In this document: positions 1 through 6,855 of the stretch, in pieces
Position numbering within the stretch: the first letter of the stretch is position 1
Layout of the letters: each line of letters starts with the position of its first letter
Source: Candidatus Cloacimonadota bacterium
GTDB lineage: Bacteria; Cloacimonadota; Cloacimonadia; Cloacimonadales; TCS61
Assembly: GCA_018400535.1 (NCBI GenBank)
Contig: JAGYMQ010000118.1
Location: forward strand, 1 to 53,265
Direction of reading: 5' to 3'
Length of the DNA: 53,265 nucleotides
Notes under the pieces: generated by a model
Databases searched by the model: none
The model's input: only the letters and a program-made list of their open reading frames with translations
What the model was told of the DNA's origin: nothing
Made by a program: the position numbers and the translations under genes

Positions 1-225
1 GATCCCGAGTTTGGTTCCAGTGGCTTTAGCTTCCTTCCTGGCGGTTATCGCAGCTACTACAATGGTAACTTCAGCCTTATGGGCGACAGCGGTTACCTCT
101 GGTCTTCTACAGAGAGCCATAGTACTTACGCCTGGCGCCGGAACTTGTACTATAACTATACGCAGGTAGGCCGGGACAGCACCACTAAGCACTACGGGTT
201 TTCTGTGCGTTGTGTGCGGGATTGA
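1..225 (+). CDS. C-terminal end of DGR target protein (Fib_succ_major/lectin-like fold), partial
   Basis: The reading frame is open from base 1 and stops at TGA 223-225, leaving the last 74 residues of a longer protein that starts outside the window. The fragment carries LPGGYR, a WSSTE motif, an AW.R.L.Y stretch and a terminal GFSVRCVRD. These are typical of the Fibrobacter succinogenes major paralogous domain (formylglycine-enzyme/C-type-lectin-like fold), a known class of DGR target domain. The last 199 bases are the variable repeat, so 22 of the final 66 residues differ from those encoded by the template repeat. Variable positions are Tyr-, Ser-, Asp-, Thr- and His-rich, as expected of a diversified ligand-binding face. 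The ligand and the N-terminal part, including any secretion signal, cannot be seen. Confidence 0.85.
   Translation, partial: DPEFGSSGFSFLPGGYRSYYNGNFSLMGDSGYLWSSTESHSTYAWRRNLYYNYTQVGRDSTTKHYGFSVRCVRD
25..223 (+). repeat. DGR variable repeat (VR)
   Basis: This segment aligns without gaps to 1022-1220. I counted 28 mismatches in 199 positions. Every one is at an A in the template copy: 11 A-to-T, 11 A-to-G and 6 A-to-C. The last 29 bases (195-223) are identical to the template and form the likely IMH-type initiation region for mutagenic homing. Upstream of base 25 the two copies diverge at non-adenine positions, which sets the 5' border. The repeat ends exactly at the stop codon of the target gene. 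Confidence 0.95.
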
Positions 226-479
226 GATTATTGACTATCAGGCGGCAGCCTGACGAGCTATGCTCGTTTGACTATTTGACTATTTATCCTGTTGAATAGA
301 CCTTTGGTCTTATGCGAAGCATATTCAACAGGATTTATACCGACGAAGTCGGGATCGAATTTTCAAAAACTTCGGAATGTTCAGCTTTGCTGATCTTCCG
401 AATGTTTGGAGTTAAAGTGAAAATAATAACATCCCGAAGATTTCCCTCTGGTTAAACATTCGGAAGTTAAAGGCATAAA
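226..479. other. Highly structured spacer between VR and avd (chain of mini-hairpins and a three-way junction)
   Basis: No gene is present. Inverted repeats read off directly are: TCAGGC/GCCTGA with GGCA loop (238-253); CGAGC/GCTCG with TAT loop (254-266); an 11-bp outer stem 286-296/324-334 enclosing AGACC-TTT-GGTCT (298-310) and TATGC-GAA-GCATA (311-323), a nearly perfect three-way junction; CCGAC-GAA-GTCGG (340-352); and TTCGGAA/TTCCGAA (371-377/396-402) enclosing TCAGC-TTT-GCTGA (381-393). TTGACTAT occurs three times (231-238, 268-275, 276-283) around the first two hairpins. TCCGAATGTTT (397-407) can also pair with 454-464. Hairpins just 3' of the VR are known to assist homing in the Bordetella phage DGR; the same role here is inference. 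Confidence 0.75.
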
Positions 480-821
480 ATGGCAAACTACGATGAACTA
501 CCGGTTTATAAAGCAAGCTATGATTTACTTGTAGAGATATTTCAGTTCACCAAGAATTTTAAACGTGAATTTAAATATACAATAGGTGAGAGCTTGAAAA
601 AGGAGACGATAGATCTAATTACTTTGATTTACAGGGCAAACAGCAGGAGAGATAAGTTTCAGGTTTTGCAGGAAGCAAGAGAAAGCATCGAAGTGATACG
701 ATTATTTGTAAGATTACTGAAAGACTTAAGGCAGGTAAGCTTGAAGAAATTCGTGTTCATAAACAAACAAATTGAAAATGTATCCAAACAGCTAACTGGC
801 TGGCAGAAGAAGATGAAATGA
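480..821 (+). CDS. avd: DGR accessory variability determinant (Avd-like four-helix bundle)
   Basis: This 113-residue, Lys/Arg-rich, all-helical-looking protein (start MANYDELPVYKASYDLL) matches the small four-helix-bundle family that includes Avd and the 23S rRNA intervening-sequence (S23-type) proteins. In DGRs Avd binds the reverse transcriptase and the template RNA and is needed for cDNA synthesis. Its place between the variable repeat and the template repeat reproduces the classic target-avd-TR-RT order, which is the main reason for choosing Avd over an S23-type protein. An AAAGG sequence lies about 10 bases before ATG 480. The stop codon TGA 819-821 opens directly into the template-RNA region. 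Confidence 0.85.
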   Translation: MANYDELPVYKASYDLLVEIFQFTKNFKREFKYTIGESLKKETIDLITLIYRANSRRDKFQVLQEARESIEVIRLFVRLLKDLRQVSLKKFVFINKQIENVSKQLTGWQKKMK

Positions 822-1268
822 ATTGGGGAAAAAGACTAATGTATGAACTAGCAAGAGTTACTTTCACCTACGGGGAAAGTAAGAAGGCATATCTAAATCC
901 GGCAGCTCCCTTGTTTTATATCTTGCGAATGGTTAAAAACCTTCGCAATAGTATAATTATTCAACAAGGTATAATCCTTGCATTTTCTGAGAATGGAGAT
1001 GTAAATAATTCAGCGGCTGCAAATAGCTTCCTTCCTGGCGGTTATCGCAACAACAACAATGGTAACTTCAACAATATGGGCAACAACGGTAACCTCTGGT
1101 CTTCTACAGAGAACAATAGTACAAACGCCTGGAACCGGAACTTGAACTATAACAATACACAGGTAAACCGGAACAACAACAATAAGCAAAACGGGTTTTC
1201 TGTGCGTTGTGTGCGGGATTTGGAGTTCATGATCATTGGTCTTTTACCTTTTATATGCGAGAAGTTTT
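822..1268 (+). ncRNA. Probable DGR template RNA region (contains TR)
   Basis: This is the space between avd and the reverse transcriptase start. It holds the template repeat and is expected to be transcribed as the DGR template RNA; the ends are inferred from flanking genes only. Upstream of the repeat is a hairpin, TTGCGAA-T-GGTT-AAA-AACC-TTCGCAA (923-948), with 11 base pairs and one bulged T. Only 48 bases separate the end of the repeat (1220) from the RT start codon (1269), so any 3' spacer needed for cDNA priming must be short or run into the RT coding sequence. An open frame crosses the region (818-1279), but its Asn-run translation reflects the template rather than a gene. Confidence 0.7.
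1022..1220 (+). repeat. DGR template repeat (TR)
   Basis: This is the invariant, adenine-rich template copy of the variable repeat at 25-223. Read in the target frame it encodes 66 residues, 25 of them Asn from AAC/AAT codons. That is the usual DGR design, because AAY codons can mutate to 15 amino acids but never to a stop. Of those 25 Asn codons, 21 are changed in the variable copy, plus one Gln codon and two silent Thr codons. Positions 1192-1220 are identical to the variable copy and represent the IMH* counterpart. Confidence 0.95.
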
Positions 1269-2474
1269 ATGCAGCTTAAACTATTCGAAGAATACTTTGA
1301 GAATAAAGTGCTTGAAGATCTATTCAAAGCCTATTTCGATGCGCGGAAAAATAAAAGAAATACGATCAATGCTTTAGCTTTTGAAAAATCTTTTGAAGAG
1401 TATATTTTTGTTTTATGGGAAGAAATTCTATCAGGTAACTATAAACCAAAGGCAAGCATTTGTTTTATCGTAAATAATCCTGTAAAAAGAGAAATATTTG
1501 CTGCTGATTTTCGGGATAGGGTTGTTCATCATCTTATTTGCAACTACATTGCACCGGTCCTTGAAAAACTTTTTATCAATGATAGCTATAGCTGTAGAAA
1601 AGGTAAAGGCACTCATTATGGCATAAAGCGAATAGACCACTTTATTCGCTCCTGTTCGAAAAATTATCAGGAGAATTGCTACATATTAAAATTGGACATA
1701 AAGGGGTATTTTATGTCGATAAATCGGGAAATCCTCTATAAAAAAGTAAAAACAAACCTATTCTCAAAATATCACAAGTTGGAATTTGATGTTGATCTGA
1801 TTCTAAATTTGATAAAAAAAACGATATTTAATGACCCCACTCAAAATTGTACTATAAAAGGTAATAGAAAAGATTGGCAAGATTTACCGAAAGATAAAAG
1901 TTTGTTCTCTGTAAAGGAAAATTCTGGTCTGCCTATCGGAAATTTAACTTCACAATTATTTGGTAATGTTTATTTGAACGATTTTGATCATTTTGTGAAA
2001 AGGGATTTGAAGATTAAGTACTATGGTCGTTATGTGGATGATTTTGTATTAATTCATAATGATAGAGAGTATCTCAAGTCAATAATTAGTGAAATCAAAT
2101 CCTATCTAAAAAGAGAACTAAATCTAACTCTTCATCCCAACAAAGTATATTTACAACATTTTTTTAAAGGTGTTAAGTTTTTAGGTGCAATTATAAAACC
2201 GTATAGAATATACATAGCAAATAGAACTATTGGAAATTTTTATAATGCAATTCAAAAACAAAATGAAATTGTAGATAGTCATAAACCAACTACAGAGGAA
2301 ATTGAAGATTTTGTAGCAAGTATGAATTCTTATCTTGGTATATTACAACACTATAAAACTTATAAGATCAGGAAGGATATGTTATGGAAATACCTTTCTG
2401 GTTGGTGGTGGAATAATGTTTACCTAAGTGGTGGTTATAAAAAATTTAATAAGATGCTAAGGAGTGTTTCATGA
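1269..2474 (+). CDS. DGR reverse transcriptase
   Basis: A 401-residue retroelement reverse transcriptase. Visible motifs are the catalytic aspartate in LKLDIKGYF (about D143), the DGR/group II-like GLPIGNLTSQ (about 220-229, in place of the retroviral QG motif), the active-site YVDD in GRYVDDFVL (about 255-258), and FKGVKFLGA after it. There is no maturase (X), endonuclease or RNase H extension, and the length is normal for DGR enzymes. It copies the template RNA with adenine-specific errors; the cDNA then replaces the variable repeat. The chosen start is ATG 1269 with GAGAAG four bases upstream; an in-frame TTG at 1236 lacks a ribosome site and lies close to the template. The stop overlaps the next start (ATGA, 2471-2474). 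Confidence 0.93.
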   Translation: MQLKLFEEYFENKVLEDLFKAYFDARKNKRNTINALAFEKSFEEYIFVLWEEILSGNYKPKASICFIVNNPVKREIFAADFRDRVVHHLICNYIAPVLEKLFINDSYSCRKGKGTHYGIKRIDHFIRSCSKNYQENCYILKLDIKGYFMSINREILYKKVKTNLFSKYHKLEFDVDLILNLIKKTIFNDPTQNCTIKGNRKDWQDLPKDKSLFSVKENSGLPIGNLTSQLFGNVYLNDFDHFVKRDLKIKYYGRYVDDFVLIHNDREYLKSIISEIKSYLKRELNLTLHPNKVYLQHFFKGVKFLGAIIKPYRIYIANRTIGNFYNAIQKQNEIVDSHKPTTEEIEDFVASMNSYLGILQHYKTYKIRKDMLWKYLSGWWWNNVYLSGGYKKFNKMLRSVS

Positions 2475-5400
2475 AAAAATCGATTATATTATTCACAATG
2501 ATTTTTTTATTTACAAATGTATTTGCAAGCCGGGCTACGGGTTATGCCATATCCGATCCTGTCAGTATCAATACGATGATGGGACAAACAGGTTATGCGA
2601 TATCTGATCCTGTTTCCATCAATACTATGGGAGTTTCTTATAGTGATTACCGCATCGTAGAAGTATCGCAGGCTCCGAATCCAACTATATTACAAATACC
2701 AGATGCCGGTGTGGGTTATGCCTGGTTTGTGGTGGAAGGAGAAACTAACGGAAGCTGGCTTCCTGTTCCGGATATAGATATTTTAGCAGAAGATGGTCAG
2801 GGCAATATCATCCAATGCCAGGCAAATTTCCTGCCCTTTCAATTTCTCACAGCTCCCTATCATTTTCAAAATGCCGGTGTTTTCTGTATTCCCATACCGG
2901 CTGATATGGTGGGAGATGGTTGTATAGGAGCAATGGAAACTTTTACTGTAATAACAGCCAATGGAGAACAAATCGCACCGACTAATCAGCAAAGTATTAC
3001 TGCAGAGATCATTCCCTATGAATACACAGCCAGCTGGGGTTATCGCATCTACGCTCAAGGCGGTGCAGGTTTAACTGGAGGTGTTGTAACTGCAACGGGT
3101 TTTGCCGGTGGAGGATCTGGCTCTAAAATGGAGATCTTATTGGAAGGACTCGATAGTAATCCAAGCTGGAACAGTTTTAAGATATATCGTAGAGATGATC
3201 TTTTCGTTGGAGCAGAGCTCAGTCTTGGTCCGCCCACATTGATAAATACAAATACCGGAGCGAGTGCCACAGTAACAGCATCCTTTCCCTATGAACATGA
3301 ATTCGACTTCGATCTGGACGATCTGGAAGGGTTGGAAGCTTTAATGGCTTATTACCTTTTTGCAGAACCTTCGATCATCTATGGAACAAGCACTATTCCC
3401 GGAGGGCAAATAGCTACAAATTTCCTCTCCTGGTCGGTAGAAGCATTGATCGAAAATTCGGGTCAGAACGGTCTTGGTATCGTGCGAGTGGCAGATGAGA
3501 CCGGGCTAGATATCGAGGGTAGCATCTCCTTTTCCACTAATATTCTGGAAGGTTTGCCTATGGGAATGAATATGGGGGCGAGTATGGGTGCAAGTGCACA
3601 CCTGGGTGGCAGTAAGAAAATATATGAAGATGGTATCATTAACCGAAGATTATATGTAGGCGGAGGTTATGATGTTTCTGCTGGAATCGGACCACAGTTT
3701 ATCCCGGCAGAGAATACAAAATGTAAAATGATCTATCCCTTCCGTATGAATCAAAACTACATTCCTTCTTCTATGGAAGTTAATTTTGCCTATCTGGGAA
3801 CCTGGCAGAATACAAACTGGCAATCGACTCAACTTTCTGCATCACTGGCGAGTAATTCATCATTACTCAATATCTATGACCTGCCCGGTCAGACTCAGGA
3901 ATATACAGCCTGGCTCAATATCGATAATACCGATGTGAAAAACATCTTGATGAACACTGCCGAATTACCGTCTGAATTGATCAATATCGGCTCATCAGCT
4001 GTCGATGTAGCTATTAATAATGAATCTTTCAAAACAGATTACGTCGATTTTCTGGAAGATGTGTATGATGAACAGAATGATGATCTTCCTGTACAATTAC
4101 AATATGGTTTCGATGCTGAAGATAAGAGCCAGTACAGTATCGATATGGACCTGGAATTTCCCTTAGCTGCTTTTCCACCATTAGTCATCAAATTAGGAGG
4201 TGGATTAGAAGCAACCAATTCCCGTAATTATAAACTGGCAGATGGATATTGGGTGAAAGGATTACCGTATCTGCAATATGAGATGCCCGATCCACCGCAA
4301 CCGGGCACTAATTTTGTGGAAGTTATGCAGGATTTGTGGAACAATGTGATTTCCGGCAATGTGTTACAAGAATTGACAGATGTAATTTTAGCGCATTTGC
4401 AAGGGACTTTTTTTAATTGGCTGGGTAATCGAAGTGAGCAGGTTATTGAATTAAATGATAGGGGAACCACTTTAACTATCAATGAGAATTCCATACCTAC
4501 AGGTGTGGATTCTGTGCTTTGCCGAAATTGGGAGTGGTACGAAGAACCGGCAAGCTCGGATCTAACAGATCAGCAAACACAAATGATAAACGAATATAAT
4601 ATTCGTCTGCGTCAGATTCGAGAGCAGGCTGCAGGATTGCATTACGGTATCGGAGGATTCTTCAAGTTCGAACCGGAAGGCGAAGCGTTCGGTGATAGCA
4701 CACTGCTGAGCATTGCCTATGCCGATAGTGAAGTGGTGGATCTCGATGAAACAACTCTCGGTATCTATTGGGAAGATGATAATGGCAGTTGGAACCAAAT
4801 TTCCTCTACAGCTATTCCCGATTCTAATAAGGTGAAAGCATATATCGATCAATTTACAGTTTATACGATTGCTCCACGCTTACCACAAGGTTCATACATT
4901 TTGAATGCAGATCCCGATAGTTTAGCAGCAGATGGTAGTTCTACCGCAACAGTAACTTCTGAAGTAATGCTCAATAACGATGGAACCACGATCCAGGATG
5001 GAGAATTGTTTACCGTTCAATCCGATCGTGATCTTATCATCACCAGCGATGCCGATCCCCAGATAGCAGGAATTCAGGTAGCTGTTTCTGCAGGAACGAT
5101 CCAATTCACAGTTCAAGCAGATTCCATTTCGACTCCGATTGTGATCAATTCTTACTCAGTAAATGGATATGCAACTTGCCAAATGGAGTTGATTCTTTAT
5201 GACGTATCTATTCCAGATACACCTGTTCTGCTCTCGATCGAGCCAGAGCACAAAGCTCTTCAATTAAGCTGGCAGCAGGTAACGGCTCCGGATCTGGCAG
5301 GTTATAAAATATATTACGATAACGATCAGAGTGGTGTACCCTATAACGGTACAGCTAATACAAGTGGAGTGAACAGTCCCGTTACAGTCGGTTTAACCGA

Positions 5401-5743
5401 AAGTTATTATCTCAATGGTCTTACTAACAACGAGACTTATTACATCTCAATAACTGCCTTTGATGTATCGGGAACAGAAAGCAATTATGCCAATGAGGTA
5501 AGTGTAACACCGGAATTGCACTCCGTAGAAAACCTTAATATCGAAAAGGTAGATACAGGCATCAAACTTTCCTGGGATGCCGTGTATAATGCCCATTCTT
5601 ACAAGATCTATCGCGGTACAGAACCAGATATGGATATCTCTAATATGGATATGAAAGCACAGGTTTCAACCACTAATTGGACAGACACAGATATTGCAGG
5701 AGCATCTAGCTATTTCTATCGAGTTGTGGTGGTGGCATATTGA
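2471..5743 (+). CDS. Large secreted FN3-containing protein, translationally coupled to the DGR RT
   Basis: A 1090-residue exported protein. It has a signal peptide (MKKSIILFTMIFLFTNVFAS), then a tandem 17-residue repeat (TGYAISDPVSINTM twice, residues 23-53), about 750 residues I do not recognise that are rich in Gly, Asn and Asp, an Ig/invasin-like segment (about 800-895, starting YILNADPDSLAADGSS), and two fibronectin type III domains at the C-terminus (about 915-1010 and 1015-1090). There is no C-terminal sorting module, and it stops at the end of the last FN3 domain. Its start overlaps the RT stop as ATGA, so it is in the DGR transcript, but it has no copy of the variable repeat. A surface scaffold or adhesin role is inferred. 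Codon use looks less A-rich than in the housekeeping genes. Confidence 0.75.
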   Translation: MKKSIILFTMIFLFTNVFASRATGYAISDPVSINTMMGQTGYAISDPVSINTMGVSYSDYRIVEVSQAPNPTILQIPDAGVGYAWFVVEGETNGSWLPVPDIDILAEDGQGNIIQCQANFLPFQFLTAPYHFQNAGVFCIPIPADMVGDGCIGAMETFTVITANGEQIAPTNQQSITAEIIPYEYTASWGYRIYAQGGAGLTGGVVTATGFAGGGSGSKMEILLEGLDSNPSWNSFKIYRRDDLFVGAELSLGPPTLINTNTGASATVTASFPYEHEFDFDLDDLEGLEALMAYYLFAEPSIIYGTSTIPGGQIATNFLSWSVEALIENSGQNGLGIVRVADETGLDIEGSISFSTNILEGLPMGMNMGASMGASAHLGGSKKIYEDGIINRRLYVGGGYDVSAGIGPQFIPAENTKCKMIYPFRMNQNYIPSSMEVNFAYLGTWQNTNWQSTQLSASLASNSSLLNIYDLPGQTQEYTAWLNIDNTDVKNILMNTAELPSELINIGSSAVDVAINNESFKTDYVDFLEDVYDEQNDDLPVQLQYGFDAEDKSQYSIDMDLEFPLAAFPPLVIKLGGGLEATNSRNYKLADGYWVKGLPYLQYEMPDPPQPGTNFVEVMQDLWNNVISGNVLQELTDVILAHLQGTFFNWLGNRSEQVIELNDRGTTLTINENSIPTGVDSVLCRNWEWYEEPASSDLTDQQTQMINEYNIRLRQIREQAAGLHYGIGGFFKFEPEGEAFGDSTLLSIAYADSEVVDLDETTLGIYWEDDNGSWNQISSTAIPDSNKVKAYIDQFTVYTIAPRLPQGSYILNADPDSLAADGSSTATVTSEVMLNNDGTTIQDGELFTVQSDRDLIITSDADPQIAGIQVAVSAGTIQFTVQADSISTPIVINSYSVNGYATCQMELILYDVSIPDTPVLLSIEPEHKALQLSWQQVTAPDLAGYKIYYDNDQSGVPYNGTANTSGVNSPVTVGLTESYYLNGLTNNETYYISITAFDVSGTESNYANEVSVTPELHSVENLNIEKVDTGIKLSWDAVYNAHSYKIYRGTEPDMDISNMDMKAQVSTTNWTDTDIAGASSYFYRVVVVAY
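2537..2629 (+). repeat. Tandem 51-bp in-frame duplication in the secreted protein N-terminus
   Basis: The codons for TGYAISDPVSINTM occur at 2537-2578 and again at 2588-2629, a period of 51 bases. The second copy differs mainly at third codon positions, so the amino acid sequence of the repeat is fully conserved while the DNA has drifted. Confidence 0.85.
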
Positions 5744-6018
5744 TTTAAGAATACTGTATTATCATAAGGCTTGATATTCTGAGATTAAAATTATTATTAA
5801 TTTAAGATGATTTAGCGATAGAAAAGATAAATTTTTACTAGTTTTTGATGAACTGAAGATATGAGAGTGCCAAGCAAAGCTAATATAATCAAGTTGGACA
5901 ATCCAACCCAGACAAAGGCTAACCACCAGTTTGGAACTGAGACACGCATATAGTGAGGTAACAAATTATATGAAGCCGTGTGAAAGGTAGTTTATCAGCC
6001 GTAAGATAAGCTCTCCTC

Positions 6019-6060
6019 GTGAAATAAAATCGAAGATTTTAATGCGAAGCATTATTTCAC
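6019..6060. repeat. Compact three-way-junction element with GCGAAGC arm
   Basis: The sequence folds with no unpaired junction bases: outer stem GTGAAAT/ATTTCAC (6019-6025/6054-6060), arm AAAATC-GAA-GATTTT (6026-6040) and arm AATGC-GAA-GCATT (6041-6053). The second arm shares the 11-mer ATGCGAAGCAT with the junction at 286-334, in the same position within the fold, although the outer stems are unrelated. GCGAAGC is known as an exceptionally stable DNA mini-hairpin. Confidence 0.7.
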
Positions 6061-6736
6061 AGGGTGAAGGTGTTGAGCTCCGAAATATTCATTGTTGCAA
6101 TCGGGCTAAAGGTTCATTTTCTGTGAGCCGGTGTTGGTATATGCGAAACAGGATAGGTGTATTTCAAGTTTTAGCACACCCAAACGAGTGAAATAGAATG
6201 TGAGCCTATATCGACGAGCTGGATTCTAAGTCCACAGCGGGTAAACGAAAACGATTATATCGGAACTTGGGAGAACAATATTTTTCCATTCAGAAATTTC
6301 AGACAAGTTGAACAAAAGTAAGAATGCAGTATGTCAATATGGAAATCGGACTTACTTATAGTAGAGGTGTAAATGGGGTAATGACTATTGAGTTAGAATT
6401 ATATAACACTTGAGGAGAACAGCAATTTAATGCAAAGTGAAAGGATTAAATTAATTTCATACCCAGAGATGAAAGCTCTCTGTCTCAGGCATCTCTGCAT
6501 GTCATGGAAACTCTGTCGGAAAGATGCTATTTCAAGATTGCTTTATTAGTGTTTGAAGTTCAAAAAAGAAAGTTAGCAGCAAAAGATGACCTTTTCAACC
6601 AGATTTCTTGTCATGTGCTATCAGGATATTTCCGATATTGAGTTCAAATTCAATACTGATCTTCTTCAATCTGCGTAATCCGTTCAATCCGATAAATCTG
6701 TGGTTCAGACCCTCTTTCTTAACTGAAAAATCTTTT

Positions 6737-6766
6737 AATTGACATTTCTGCAATCAATTGACATTT
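6737..6766 (+). promoter_or_regulatory. Direct repeat AATTGACATTT x2 upstream of Mo-hydroxylase operon
   Basis: AATTGACATTT occurs at 6737-6747 and 6756-6766, 19 bases apart and about 90 bases before ATG 6856. Each copy contains a consensus -35 hexamer (TTGACA), but no good -10 hexamer sits 17 bases from either. This could be a tandem regulator site or overlapping promoters. Confidence 0.3.
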
Positions 6767-6855
6767 GAAAATACATATTAGAAATCTAAACCGTTCAGGT
6801 TCAAAAGAACCAGGTATTCAACAAATTTTTAGAATAAAGATCGAGAGGTTCAGAA

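Larger units (their letters stand above)
5744..6855 (+). other. 1.1-kb region without an intact gene; group II intron-like remnant and structured element
   Basis: No long open frame exists here. From about 5867 (GTGCC) to about 6370 the text resembles the domain I-III part of a bacterial group II intron: a hairpin ACACG-CATATA...TATATG...CGTGT (5942-5981), GGAACTTGGGAGAAC (6262-6276) and AATCGGACTTACTTATAG (6344-6361), like the stretch that normally precedes an intron-encoded protein. No intron-encoded protein and no domain V/VI hairpin follow. A 39-codon ORF at 6430-6549 has no recognisable similarity. A perfect three-way junction lies at 6019-6060. From 6738 to 6855 is the probable promoter region of the Mo-hydroxylase operon. 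The intron assignment comes from recalled sequence flavour, not an alignment. Confidence 0.45.

Noticed and set aside
480-821. S23-type (23S rRNA intervening-sequence) protein
   Set aside because: It has the same fold family, but its place between VR and TR beside a DGR RT makes Avd the better call.
1236-1268. TTG 1236 as the RT start
   Set aside because: No ribosome site precedes it, while ATG 1269 has GAGAAG at good spacing and gives the normal DGR RT N-terminus.
818-1279. A 153-codon open frame over the template repeat
   Set aside because: Its Asn-run translation is explained by the template repeat; it has no usable ribosome site and its 5' half has no protein-like pattern.
2471-5743. 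The FN3 protein as a second DGR target
   Set aside because: No sequence related to the template repeat is found in it, and its C-terminus is an FN3 domain, not a lectin-like fold.
6430-6549. A 39-codon ORF as the remnant of an intron-encoded protein
   Set aside because: The translation shows no RT or maturase motif; the other frames are broken too.
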